NCBI GenBank assembly: GCA_934096945.1
Contig: CAKOND010000005.1
Span: 19,628-83,627 of the forward strand
Length of the DNA: 64,000 bases
Origin: an uncultured Bacilli bacterium
GTDB lineage: Bacteria; Bacillota_I; Bacilli_A; RF39; UBA660
Direction of reading: 5' to 3'
Shown here: positions 17,514 through 25,492 of the stretch, piece by piece
How the letters are laid out: each line of letters opens with the position of its first letter
How positions within the stretch are numbered: position 1 is the first letter of the stretch
Program-made: the position numbers and the translations under genes
Notes under the pieces: model-generated
The model's input: only the letters and a program-made list of their open reading frames with translations
What the model was told of the DNA's origin: nothing
The model's database searches: none

Positions 17514-18257
17514 TCACCTATTTTTCTTAGATAACGTTCTAACTAATTTTAAATTACCATAATCTTTATATTTTTCATAATATTCATGTTCAAACATTAT
17601 TTTCTTAAATGAAACATTACTTATTTCTTCTTCTACTTTCTTTTCTTCCTCTTCTTTTGTCTTTATAAATTCTGGTGTCATTTTTTTATTTTCATCAGAA
17701 TATTCTTTTACATAACTACCTAAAGTTAATATTTCACTTAATACAAGAGGAATAAACAAAACACTAAATAACTTTATCTCATTTAATTCATTCATTTTAA
17801 TTGCTAAACTTGTTCCTAAATAATTTAAAAATGTTTTGTCTACTAGAAGGTATGATAAAGAAATAACGATGCCAGCAACCCACATTTTTACCTTTCCAAG
17901 CATGTTCGACTTAATGTTCATCCCTTTGTTATATTTAACACTTTGGACATAAGCAATACCTAGTTCAAAAATAATAGGAATAATTGCAAGCGGGGAGATT
18001 TTCATAAGTAGAATCATATTTATAACTAGAAATGCTTTGTCACTTAAAGCATCAAATAAACTACCAAAAAAGGTAGAAGATTTTAATTCACGAGCCATTA
18101 AACCATCAATACAATCAGTTAGAAAACAACTGGCAGAAAGCATAAATGTTGTAAATCCCCCATAGATTTTATAAACTGGAATAAGAGCAAAAATTCCAAT
18201 TACTCTTAGTAATGTTACAAAATTCGTAATTAAAAAGTTAAATTTTTTCTTATTCAT
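17514..18257 (-). CDS. CDP-alcohol phosphatidyltransferase (PgsA-like)
   Basis: Integral membrane enzyme condensing a CDP-lipid with an alcohol, most likely glycerol-3-phosphate, to begin phosphatidylglycerol synthesis. The family motif is complete: DCIDGLMAR, eight residues, then G-3-D-3-D (GSLFDALSD). Several hydrophobic helices follow. Compared with PgsA (about 190 residues) it has a charged C-terminal extension of some 55 residues rich in Lys and Glu. The substrate alcohol cannot be decided from sequence. Confidence 0.87.
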   Translation of the reverse strand: MNKKKFNFLITNFVTLLRVIGIFALIPVYKIYGGFTTFMLSASCFLTDCIDGLMARELKSSTFFGSLFDALSDKAFLVINMILLMKISPLAIIPIIFELGIAYVQSVKYNKGMNIKSNMLGKVKMWVAGIVISLSYLLVDKTFLNYLGTSLAIKMNELNEIKLFSVLFIPLVLSEILTLGSYVKEYSDENKKMTPEFIKTKEEEEKKVEEEISNVSFKKIMFEHEYYEKYKDYGNLKLVRTLSKKNR

Positions 18258-18274
18258 AGACTTTCCTCACAAAT

Positions 18275-18877
18275 CTAAATTTCAAGATTTATCTTATCAC
18301 AAATTCCTATTTTTGTAAATTGCATTTCATAACGAATGCTATCTTTAATAACTAAAATATTAGTGATATTTTCTAAATTAGTTTTAATAGTTACTTCTAA
18401 AGTGCCTAGGCTATATTTTATACTTCTTTCTAAATCATTTTTATCCTCAGTATAACTATATTCATTTAATGTATTAAATAAATTACTTAAATTTGTTTCT
18501 TCTTCAAAATATTCTTCTTTTTCATTTAAATTTAGTTTATAAGTTTTTTCATTTTCTTTTATATACTTGGTTATTCCTTCACTATTTTCTTTATACCAAA
18601 GTTCTTTTTGATTACATCTTATGCCTTCATAAATAATAATATTTTCATTATCATTTACTTTATATTTATATGTTAAATTATCTACCAGTAACGCTTTTTC
18701 CATATCAGATATGTTTTTAAAACTTTTAACACTTGGCTTTTCTTCTGAAGGTTCATTATTTTGGCTAGGACTTTCATTTTTAGAAAATGCAAGTAATAAT
18801 ACTGCAACAAATATTATCCAAAAAATAAGTTTTAAAAGAGCATTTCCCTCTTTAGTTTGTAAAAATTTATTTTTCAT
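18275..18877 (-). CDS. Hypothetical membrane-anchored protein
   Basis: 200 residues, not recognised. One N-terminal transmembrane helix (about residues 15-32, LLKLIFWIIFVAVLLLAF) is followed by a Ser/Pro/Glu-rich linker and a soluble, mostly beta and charged domain, probably outside the cell. It overlaps fmt by 4 nt, so it belongs to the nfo-rpe operon. Confidence 0.75.
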   Translation of the reverse strand: MKNKFLQTKEGNALLKLIFWIIFVAVLLLAFSKNESPSQNNEPSEEKPSVKSFKNISDMEKALLVDNLTYKYKVNDNENIIIYEGIRCNQKELWYKENSEGITKYIKENEKTYKLNLNEKEEYFEEETNLSNLFNTLNEYSYTEDKNDLERSIKYSLGTLEVTIKTNLENITNILVIKDSIRYEMQFTKIGICDKINLEI

Positions 18878-19797
18878 AATTCTACCTCTTTATATTTTTC
18901 TTTATCAATTCCGTTTATAAAACTTTCTATATTCATTACTTTTTTGCCACTTGGTTTTATAATATTTAAATAAATTATGCCATCTTGGCATGTAATGCCC
19001 ATTTTCTTTTTATCTATGATAATTTTACCTATTTCTGTGCTCTTTCTTTTTACGAATTCGGCATCAATAACTTTAATTTCATGACCTTGAACTAATATAT
19101 TGGCAAGGGGCCATGGGTTCATTCCTTTAATTTTGCCTATAATTTTATCACCAGTTAAATTAAAATTTAGTCTTTCATCTTCTCTTTTAATCATTGGTGC
19201 TAATGTAAAGTCATTACCTTGTTTTTCTCTTTTTACGTTATTGCTAAATATTTTGGGTAAAATATTTTCTAGAGTTTGTGCCCCTAAAAATGATAATTTA
19301 TCGTGAAGAGTTCCAACATTATCACTATCTAAAATATTTATCTTATCTTTTTTTATAATATCTCCAGTATCCATTCCTTCATCCATATACATTATTGTTA
19401 CCCCGGTTTCTTTATCACCATTAAATAGTGCCCACTGAATTGGAGCAGAGCCGCGATATTTAGGTAAAAGTGAAGCATGAACGTTTATACAAGCAAACTT
19501 TGGCAAATCAAGGACTTCTTTAGGAAGTATTTGACCATATGCACAAGTTACAATTAAATCTATGTTTAATTTCTTTAAAATCTCATAATCATTTTTTATT
19601 CTAGATGGTTGAAAAACAGGGATATTATTTTCTATTGCTTTTCTTTTAACGGGGCTCATAACAATTTCTTTTTTTCGACCTACTTCTTTGTCTGGTTGTG
19701 TAACTACCATTATAACATTTACATTTTTGATAAGCATCTCAAGTACTGGGACAGAAAAATCTGGAGTTCCCATAAAAACAACATTTTTATCTTTCAT
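18874..19797 (-). CDS. fmt: Methionyl-tRNA formyltransferase
   Basis: Formylates initiator Met-tRNA using 10-formyl-THF. Seen: MGTPDFSVPVLE at the N-terminus, the catalytic region with HASLLPKYRGSAPIQWAL (Asn-His-Asp family core) and YMDEGMDTGDI, and a C-terminal OB-type domain. 307 residues, full length. It overlaps nfo by 1 nt. Confidence 0.96.
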   Translation of the reverse strand: MKDKNVVFMGTPDFSVPVLEMLIKNVNVIMVVTQPDKEVGRKKEIVMSPVKRKAIENNIPVFQPSRIKNDYEILKKLNIDLIVTCAYGQILPKEVLDLPKFACINVHASLLPKYRGSAPIQWALFNGDKETGVTIMYMDEGMDTGDIIKKDKINILDSDNVGTLHDKLSFLGAQTLENILPKIFSNNVKREKQGNDFTLAPMIKREDERLNFNLTGDKIIGKIKGMNPWPLANILVQGHEIKVIDAEFVKRKSTEIGKIIIDKKKMGITCQDGIIYLNIIKPSGKKVMNIESFINGIDKEKYKEVEL

Positions 19798-20690
19798 TAT
19801 TTCACCTTTTCTTTATAATATTCGTTTACATCATTTGCAAGACTTTCATTAAATGCTTTATTTTTAATCATTTCAATTTCAAACTTATATGGTGGATTTC
19901 CATCTATATATGGAGTTTCTAGTATCTTAGGTATATTTTTAAAAATATCCATATAACAAACATTTATTAGGGTTTCAAAACCTATCGTACCATATCCTAA
20001 ATTTTCATGTCTATCTTTATGACTACCAATTGTATTCTTACTATCATTTAAATGTATACATTTAACTTTTCCTAGTCCAATTACTTTATCAAATTCTTCT
20101 AAATATTCATTAAATTTTGAAATATCTATACCTGAGTCATTTAAATGACATGTATCTAAACAAATTCCAACTTTTTCTTTTAAATTTATTCTATCTAAAA
20201 TAAATTTAAGTTCATTTATATTTATTCCACATTCAGTTCCTTTACCTGCCATAGTTTCAAGTAAAATCATCGGTTTAGTATTTTCATCTATTATTAAATT
20301 AATAGCACTTGCAATATTATCTAAAGCAATATTTCTATCCATTTTCAAACTATTTCCAGGATGCACTACAATATATTTAACATTCATCTGTGTTATTCTA
20401 GATATTTCTTGCTTTAAAAATGAACATGAAAATTTCCAAGATGTTATATTTTCTCTATTAGCTAAATTAATAATATAAGGTGCATGACATACCACGTTAT
20501 CTATATCTATATCATTTTCTTTCATATATTTAAGTGCTTCAAGTGTTAAATTATCATCTATTTCTTTTCTGATAGTATTTTGAGGTGCTCCGGTATAAAA
20601 CATAAAAGTGGTGGCACCAAAGCTAACTGCTTGCTTAGCACTACCAAGTAATTGGTTAGCACCAAAACTTACATGTGAACCTATTATCAT
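19797..20690 (-). CDS. nfo: Endonuclease IV
   Basis: Zinc-dependent AP endonuclease of base-excision repair. The zinc ligands are visible in CHAPYIINLA, VVHPGN, LLETMAGKGTE, CLDTCHLNDSG, IHLNDSKN, GSHKDRHENLG and LETPYIDG. The ATG at 20690 (MIIGSHVSF) is preferred over an in-frame TTG nine nt earlier because it matches the family start and has an AAGAAG element at proper distance. It is the first gene of the long operon; a TGtTATAAT extended -10 lies some 85 nt upstream. Confidence 0.95.
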   Translation of the reverse strand: MIIGSHVSFGANQLLGSAKQAVSFGATTFMFYTGAPQNTIRKEIDDNLTLEALKYMKENDIDIDNVVCHAPYIINLANRENITSWKFSCSFLKQEISRITQMNVKYIVVHPGNSLKMDRNIALDNIASAINLIIDENTKPMILLETMAGKGTECGININELKFILDRINLKEKVGICLDTCHLNDSGIDISKFNEYLEEFDKVIGLGKVKCIHLNDSKNTIGSHKDRHENLGYGTIGFETLINVCYMDIFKNIPKILETPYIDGNPPYKFEIEMIKNKAFNESLANDVNEYYKEKVK

Positions 20691-20865
20691 TTTTATCAAC
20701 TTCTTTCTTAAATTTTACCTAATCCATTTTTATGAGAACTTTTATTTTTGTTCCCCACTTTTTGTTTATTTAATTATAACATATTTTTTGTCTATTTTAT
20801 AATTTTTTTTGTGCTATCACCAGATAAATAACTTACAGAAGTCTCTAAATAAAAAGTGGGTCTAA

Positions 20866-20943
20866 TACTATGATTACTATAAAACTTCAATTGATTATCT
20901 TATCGGAAGAACTAATGAAAAAAAGCCATATGATAAAAATTAA
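20866..20943 (+). pseudogene. Remnant of an XRE-family regulator
   Basis: A 25-codon open stretch ends in a stop at 20941-20943. It translates to YYDYYKTSIDYLIGRTNE and KKPYDKN. The 'YxxSIDYLIGRT' string is the characteristic end of a Cro/C1-type helix-turn-helix domain. No start codon or N-terminal helices remain in frame, so it is a decayed fragment in an otherwise empty 290-nt spacer. Confidence 0.6.
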
Positions 20944-20959
20944 TATATTGATAGCAAAT

Positions 20960-20999
20960 TAAAAAAGCAAATAGTAAAATTTTAAACTATTTGCTTTTA
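20960..20999. terminator. Bidirectional terminator downstream of the lipid cassette
   Basis: Stem AAAGCAAATAGT/ACTATTTGCTTT with A/T runs on both sides, overlapping the stop of the minus-strand acyltransferase. Confidence 0.8.
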
Positions 21000-21586
21000 T
21001 TTTCTAGTGATTCTTCCATTAAATTCTTAACAGTATCATAAAGTAATTTATTCGCTTCTTCTAGCTTTATATCTGTTACTTTAAATGGTTTACCATATTT
21101 AATAATTAAATTTTTGCTTCTAAAGACATAATCCCCAGTTATACCAAATGGCACTAGATATGCATCTGTTTTCTTAGCCATAGAAACAGCTCCAAATTTA
21201 AATGGCAACAAGAACTCTTTGGTTTTATTTCTTGTCCCTTCGGGAAAGAGTCCAATTGCTCCACCATTTTTAAGGGTCTCAATTGCTTTTTCTTTAGCTT
21301 CTTTATCATGAATACTGCGATTCACAGAGATACATCCAACAGATTTAAAGAACCATCTGGTTTTTTTATTATCAAAATATTCTTTTTTAGCCATATATTT
21401 TATGAATCTTTTGGTTGAGATAATTGATAAACATTGATCATATAAGTGTTTGTGATTACCGACGATTAATATCGCACCTTTTTTTGGTATATTTTCCTTT
21501 CCAATTATAGTAGGATTATAATACCATTTAAAAAATGGCCCTAAAATAATTCTTCCTACTTTATATAAAATTGGCATTTTATTCAT
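20987..21586 (-). CDS. PlsC-family 1-acylglycerol-3-phosphate acyltransferase
   Basis: Membrane-associated acyltransferase of phospholipid synthesis. Motif I is NHKHLYD (NHx4D), motif III FPEGTR, and motif IV VPFGITG. The ATG at 21586 (MNKMPILYK) is preferred: AGAGGTGAT lies upstream, and the longer frame would overlap the ligase gene by 90 nt. The remaining overlap is 8 nt. About 199 residues. It is the last gene of an acyltransferase-ligase-acyltransferase operon. Confidence 0.88.
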   Translation of the reverse strand: MNKMPILYKVGRIILGPFFKWYYNPTIIGKENIPKKGAILIVGNHKHLYDQCLSIISTKRFIKYMAKKEYFDNKKTRWFFKSVGCISVNRSIHDKEAKEKAIETLKNGGAIGLFPEGTRNKTKEFLLPFKFGAVSMAKKTDAYLVPFGITGDYVFRSKNLIIKYGKPFKVTDIKLEEANKLLYDTVKNLMEESLENKSK

Positions 21587-23312
21587 CACAATCACCTCTT
21601 GTATCTTTTTGTAAACTTTTAAAATCAACTTTACCAAGCTTTGTCTTAGGTAGTCTTTTTCTAAAAACAAATTCTGCTGGAATCATATATTTAGATAATT
21701 TTTTCTTGCAATATGCTTTAATATCTTCTTTTATAAACATTGCTACATATCCTTCTTTTAAAACAATGAAGGCTTTAGGAACTTCTTGTTTATAAGGATG
21801 TGGGACACCCACCACTGTACATTGTAAAACAGCTGGATGAGATTCTATTACTTCTTCAATATGAGATGGGTATACGTTGTAGCCACTTGAAATTATCATT
21901 CTCTTAAGCCTTCCTTTGTAAAAAACAAATCCATCTTCATCCATGTATCCTAAATCGCCGGTATGAAGCCAGATGTGTCCATCTTTGTGAACTTGAAGTG
22001 CTGTGTTAGTTTCACTTTCATCATTTAAATATCCTTGCATAAATGCTTTAGAATGAACACATATTTCACCAACAACACCATATTTTAAAGTCTCTCTTGT
22101 AGCAGGATCGATTATTTTGACTTGATTTCCAGCAAGCGGAATTCCTACTGATCCAGATTTATTTACATCATCACATGCTAAGCATACTGCTGCTAAGGCT
22201 TCTGACAAACCATAACCTTGAGTAATTTTGCCTGGAGAATTATGTTTTTTTAAATATTCATTCATTTTATTTTCAAGACTCTTTGGCAAAATATCTCCGC
22301 CTGAAACAATATATTTTAATTTAGATAAATCTAAGTTTTTTACATTATTATTACTCATTAGCGCTTCATATAAAGTTGGGACACCTAATACGCAAGAAGG
22401 CTTTTTCTTGGCAAATATAATATCAAATTTTTTGGAATTAAACTGAGGTATTAAAATTGTATAGCATCCAAGTGCTAAAGGAGTATGCATTAATACACTC
22501 AAACCAAACCCATGAAAATTGGGCATTATAGCAAGGCAACAATCACCAGCATGCAAATTTTTCATTGATATCTTTTCTTGAAGAGCCCCAAGGATAAAAG
22601 CTCTATTTTGAATAACAACATTTTTAGGAGTTCCACTTGTTCCTCCACTGTGAATTATAACCGCTGGGGTATCTTTACCAAACTTAGGAAACTTAATATA
22701 ATCGTCGTTATAATATTTTTTGTAAAAGCTTTTCCAACTTAAGTAAATATTTTTTTTAGGGTGCTTTTTATACTTACCTATTTGACTTAGATTATATCCC
22801 ACTTTAAGAAAGAAAGGCATGTAATCCGATGCACTTGCAAATATGACTTCTTTTACTTCTGTTTTATCAATAATGTTCTCAATTTTTTCATAGAATGTAT
22901 TTAGCATTATTAAATATTTACTCTTTGTTGATGTTAAACTAAATAGTATTTCTTCTTCACTTGATAACGGATGAACCATATTAGCAATAGCACCAATTTT
23001 ATTTAATGCGTATAAACTTACTAAAACATTAGGGATATTAGGCAGCATAATTGTTACAATATCTCCATGTTTAACCCCAGCTTTAGTAAATACCTTCGCA
23101 TACTCATTTATTTCGTTAATAAATTTTTTATAACTACTTTTGTAGCCCATATATTCGTAAGCAATGTAATCTGGGTATAAGTAACTACTTTTTTTAACTT
23201 GGTCATACATACTTATATCAGGTATTTTTAAATTAAGTTCTTCCTTAGTATAATATTTTGCCCATGGCTCAGGTATGGGTTTTCTTCTTCTTAAAAATGC
23301 AAATAAATTCAC
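21579..23312 (-). CDS. AMP-forming acyl-CoA/acyl-ACP ligase
   Basis: ANL-superfamily enzyme activating a carboxylic acid, probably a fatty acid, through an acyl-adenylate. Seen: P-loop HSGGTSGTPKN, QGYGLSEA, HTGDLGYMDEDGFVFYKGR, the hinge KRMIISSGYNVYP, and the C-terminal catalytic Lys region PKTKLGKVD. 577 residues. Both neighbours are PlsC acyltransferases (4- and 8-nt overlaps), which suggests exogenous fatty acids are activated and passed into phospholipid. That link is inferred from context. Confidence 0.88.
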   Translation of the reverse strand: MNLFAFLRRRKPIPEPWAKYYTKEELNLKIPDISMYDQVKKSSYLYPDYIAYEYMGYKSSYKKFINEINEYAKVFTKAGVKHGDIVTIMLPNIPNVLVSLYALNKIGAIANMVHPLSSEEEILFSLTSTKSKYLIMLNTFYEKIENIIDKTEVKEVIFASASDYMPFFLKVGYNLSQIGKYKKHPKKNIYLSWKSFYKKYYNDDYIKFPKFGKDTPAVIIHSGGTSGTPKNVVIQNRAFILGALQEKISMKNLHAGDCCLAIMPNFHGFGLSVLMHTPLALGCYTILIPQFNSKKFDIIFAKKKPSCVLGVPTLYEALMSNNNVKNLDLSKLKYIVSGGDILPKSLENKMNEYLKKHNSPGKITQGYGLSEALAAVCLACDDVNKSGSVGIPLAGNQVKIIDPATRETLKYGVVGEICVHSKAFMQGYLNDESETNTALQVHKDGHIWLHTGDLGYMDEDGFVFYKGRLKRMIISSGYNVYPSHIEEVIESHPAVLQCTVVGVPHPYKQEVPKAFIVLKEGYVAMFIKEDIKAYCKKKLSKYMIPAEFVFRKRLPKTKLGKVDFKSLQKDTRGDCDE

Positions 23313-23881
23313 TTTTGATTCTCCCTTTCCTTTTTAATTATATTCATTAATCTTTCAGTTTCTTCCTTTATATTGTTACTGCATTTAATTGGTTCTAAAA
23401 ATTTGATAGTTAAATTTTTGGAAAATAGCTTGTATTTGCCAGTTATTACAAAAGGAACTATTAGACTATTAGTGTCAATTGCCATTTTAACAGCTCCCTT
23501 TTTAAATTTTAACATTTCACCTGTTTTTTCTGTTGTTCCTTCAGGAAATATTCCAATAAGTTTTTCTTTTTTTAAATATCTTTCCGCCATGATTAATGCG
23601 TTTCCATCTTTATTTTTTCTGTCAACGGGAATAAGTCCAAGATGCCCAAAAATAATTTTTTTGGGTCCGTCCCAAAGTTCTTTCTTAGCTAAAAAATGGA
23701 CGTTTCTTTTGGTAGAACTAATTAAAAGAGGAGCATCAAAAATACTCGTATGATTGCCAGCTAAAACAACTCTTCCGCTTTTGGGAATATTTTCTGTGCC
23801 AATTATTTTGGGTGCGAAAAAAACTTTATAAAAACCAGTAATTAAAGGTCTTAATATTTTATATAATGTTGCATCTTTCAT
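23309..23881 (-). CDS. PlsC-family acyltransferase, second copy
   Basis: 190 residues with NHTSIFD, FPEGTTEKTG and VPFVITGKY, the acyltransferase motifs I, III and IV. It opens the lipid cassette and overlaps the ligase by 4 nt. It is a divergent paralogue of the 20987-21586 product, so the two may act on different sn positions or acceptors. That division is not decidable here. Confidence 0.87.
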   Translation of the reverse strand: MKDATLYKILRPLITGFYKVFFAPKIIGTENIPKSGRVVLAGNHTSIFDAPLLISSTKRNVHFLAKKELWDGPKKIIFGHLGLIPVDRKNKDGNALIMAERYLKKEKLIGIFPEGTTEKTGEMLKFKKGAVKMAIDTNSLIVPFVITGKYKLFSKNLTIKFLEPIKCSNNIKEETERLMNIIKKERENQK

Positions 23882-23979
23882 ATATCTTTCCTCGTATAAT
23901 ATTTTACCAAATTTCTTTTATTTTGTAAATTTTAAATACGAATAATATTTTAAATAATGCTTTTTCTTTTTAAATTTAT

Positions 23980-24267
23980 CTACTTTTTTTGTTTGCTTAT
24001 TTCATAAGCTTTTTCTATTTCAGCTTTTGATAATCCAGTGTAATTACTTATTTTGGCAATACTTTCATTTTCACGTATCATTTTCTTTGCAACAGCCATT
24101 TTTCCCTCATTTATTCCTTCATTTATACCAAGTGCCTTGCCTTTTTTCATGCCACGAGCTTCACTTTTTTCTTTTATTAAATATTCTCTAGCATTTTGCA
24201 TCATTATATTTTCCTTTTCTGGTGTTAGATTCCAAAATGATTTAATTGAATTTTCATTTAATAACAT
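23980..24267 (-). CDS. Detached C-terminal copy of the Rpn-type nuclease
   Basis: 95 residues that reproduce the tail of the upstream nuclease from MLLNENSIKSFWN onward, then diverge (GKMAVAKKMIRENESIAKIS..GLSKAEIEKAYE). It has no nuclease domain. Its 5' half is a 173-bp direct repeat of the nuclease gene (171 identical). It starts 26 nt after the nuclease stop. AAGGAG lies 15 nt upstream of the ATG, inside the duplicated block, which is rather far. It could be a silent cassette, a leftover, or a separately made antitoxin-like tail. It has stayed open, which argues against simple decay. Confidence 0.65.
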   Translation of the reverse strand: MLLNENSIKSFWNLTPEKENIMMQNAREYLIKEKSEARGMKKGKALGINEGINEGKMAVAKKMIRENESIAKISNYTGLSKAEIEKAYEISKQKK

Positions 24268-24288
24268 AAGTTTATTTGCACACTCCTT
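24116..24288. repeat. Direct repeat, copy A (Rpn tail)
   Basis: Matches 24400-24572 at 171 of 173 positions with an offset of 284 bp. It ends exactly at the AAGGAG element near the detached tail gene's start. Confidence 0.95.
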
Positions 24289-24293
24289 ATTTT

Positions 24294-25217
24294 TTATTTC
24301 ATAAGCTTTTCTATTTCAGCTCTTGATAATCCGGTTGCACTTTTAATAATATCTGCACAAATATTCATTTTAACTAAATTCTTTGCAACATCTATCTTTC
24401 CTTCATTTATGCCAAGTGCCTTGCCTTTTTTTATGCCACGAGCTTCACTTTTTTCTTTTATTAAATATTCTCTAGCATTTTGCATCATTATATTTTCCTT
24501 TTCTGGTGTTAGATTCCAAAATGATTTAATTGAATTTTCATTTAATAACATAAGTTTATTTGCACACTCCTTCACTTCTGGGTCATCTACACTATCTGCA
24601 TATATAATTATGTCATCTTTATTTCTTAATGAAATTAGTGTTAATAGCGACCCTTTCATATTTTCTTTAGCAACATTATCATACCATACTTTTTTATAAT
24701 TATCAAGATTTACATGCATAAATCTCAAATTAAGTAATATCTTTTTATACTCTTCTGGCATATTTTCACTATCTATTATTAATCCTCTTTCTAATCCCAT
24801 ATTATAGTTTAAAGAGATATGAACAAATTTTGTTATTGTATCAAATCTTTCACCAACTTTTGTAAACTGTGAATAAAAACTAAAGAAAAAGCAATTATTT
24901 CTTACTATTGTTTCTTCACCCCATGATGTATTAAGTTCCATATGAATCATTTGCCCATTTGATTCTACGAGTAAATCTAATCTTTTAGTCCTTTCCTCAG
25001 TATTTTGTACTGCTAGTTCTGGTGACATTATTTTTATTACTTTAGTCTTTTCTTTAGTTACTTCACTTATGAGTCTTTCTAAAAGATGATAATCCTCATT
25101 TTTAACTACTTCTTCACTACAAAAAATAGCTTTAAATACCCTATCATAGTAAAAGGCATAAAATTCTTGTTCTTCATTTTTATATTTCACTTTTTTAATT
25201 GTTGCAACGTTTTGCAT
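24294..25217 (-). CDS. Rpn-family PD-(D/E)XK nuclease/transposase-like protein
   Basis: 307 residues. The N-terminal part carries a PD-(D/E)XK-type core: DRVFKAIF, KRLDLLVESNGQ with the acidic residue, and IHMELNTSW as the E-x-N strand. A middle region with FHI-like TKFVHISLNYN and a repetitive Lys/Gly tail (KGKALGINEGK) with a C-terminal GLSRAEIEKL helix complete the family layout. Such proteins are recombination-promoting nucleases and, in enterobacteria, toxic antiphage factors. No terminal inverted repeats mark it as an insertion sequence. GAGGTGAAAAC precedes the ATG. A detached copy of its tail follows. Confidence 0.82.
   Translation of the reverse strand: MQNVATIKKVKYKNEEQEFYAFYYDRVFKAIFCSEEVVKNEDYHLLERLISEVTKEKTKVIKIMSPELAVQNTEERTKRLDLLVESNGQMIHMELNTSWGEETIVRNNCFFFSFYSQFTKVGERFDTITKFVHISLNYNMGLERGLIIDSENMPEEYKKILLNLRFMHVNLDNYKKVWYDNVAKENMKGSLLTLISLRNKDDIIIYADSVDDPEVKECANKLMLLNENSIKSFWNLTPEKENIMMQNAREYLIKEKSEARGIKKGKALGINEGKIDVAKNLVKMNICADIIKSATGLSRAEIEKLMK
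24400..24572. repeat. Direct repeat, copy B (Rpn tail)
   Basis: The copy inside the nuclease gene; see 24116-24288. Divergence begins sharply at the variable GINEG part of the tail. Confidence 0.95.
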
Positions 25218-25442
25218 GTTTTCACCTCATTTTTGAAAAGTTTATATAATTTGTCCCTTCACTATATATATTTCCTAAAGTGACTCATTTTTTACCCTTT
25301 TTTTGAAAAGATTTTTCATATGCAACAACTAACAGCTAAAAATTTTGAATATATTAGCCAAAAACACGGCAAAAAAAATTTATTTTTTCTCATAAAAATA
25401 TGTGTCAAAAAGTATAAAGTTTGTCAAAATTCGATTAAAAAT

Positions 25443-25486
25443 GACAAAAAAGACTATTAGATGTATTAATTGTTTTTCTAATAGTC
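25443..25486 (-). terminator. Terminator of valS
   Basis: Minus-strand stem GACTATTAG/CTAATAGTC with a 17-nt loop and six T behind it. The rest of the 275-nt spacer up to 25217 shows nothing else beyond AT-rich promoter-like sequence. Confidence 0.8.
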
Positions 25487-25492
25487 AATATC

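Noticed and set aside
24294..25217. Rpn-family gene as part of an insertion sequence
   Set aside because: No terminal inverted repeats or target duplication seen; the only repeat is the internal tail duplication.
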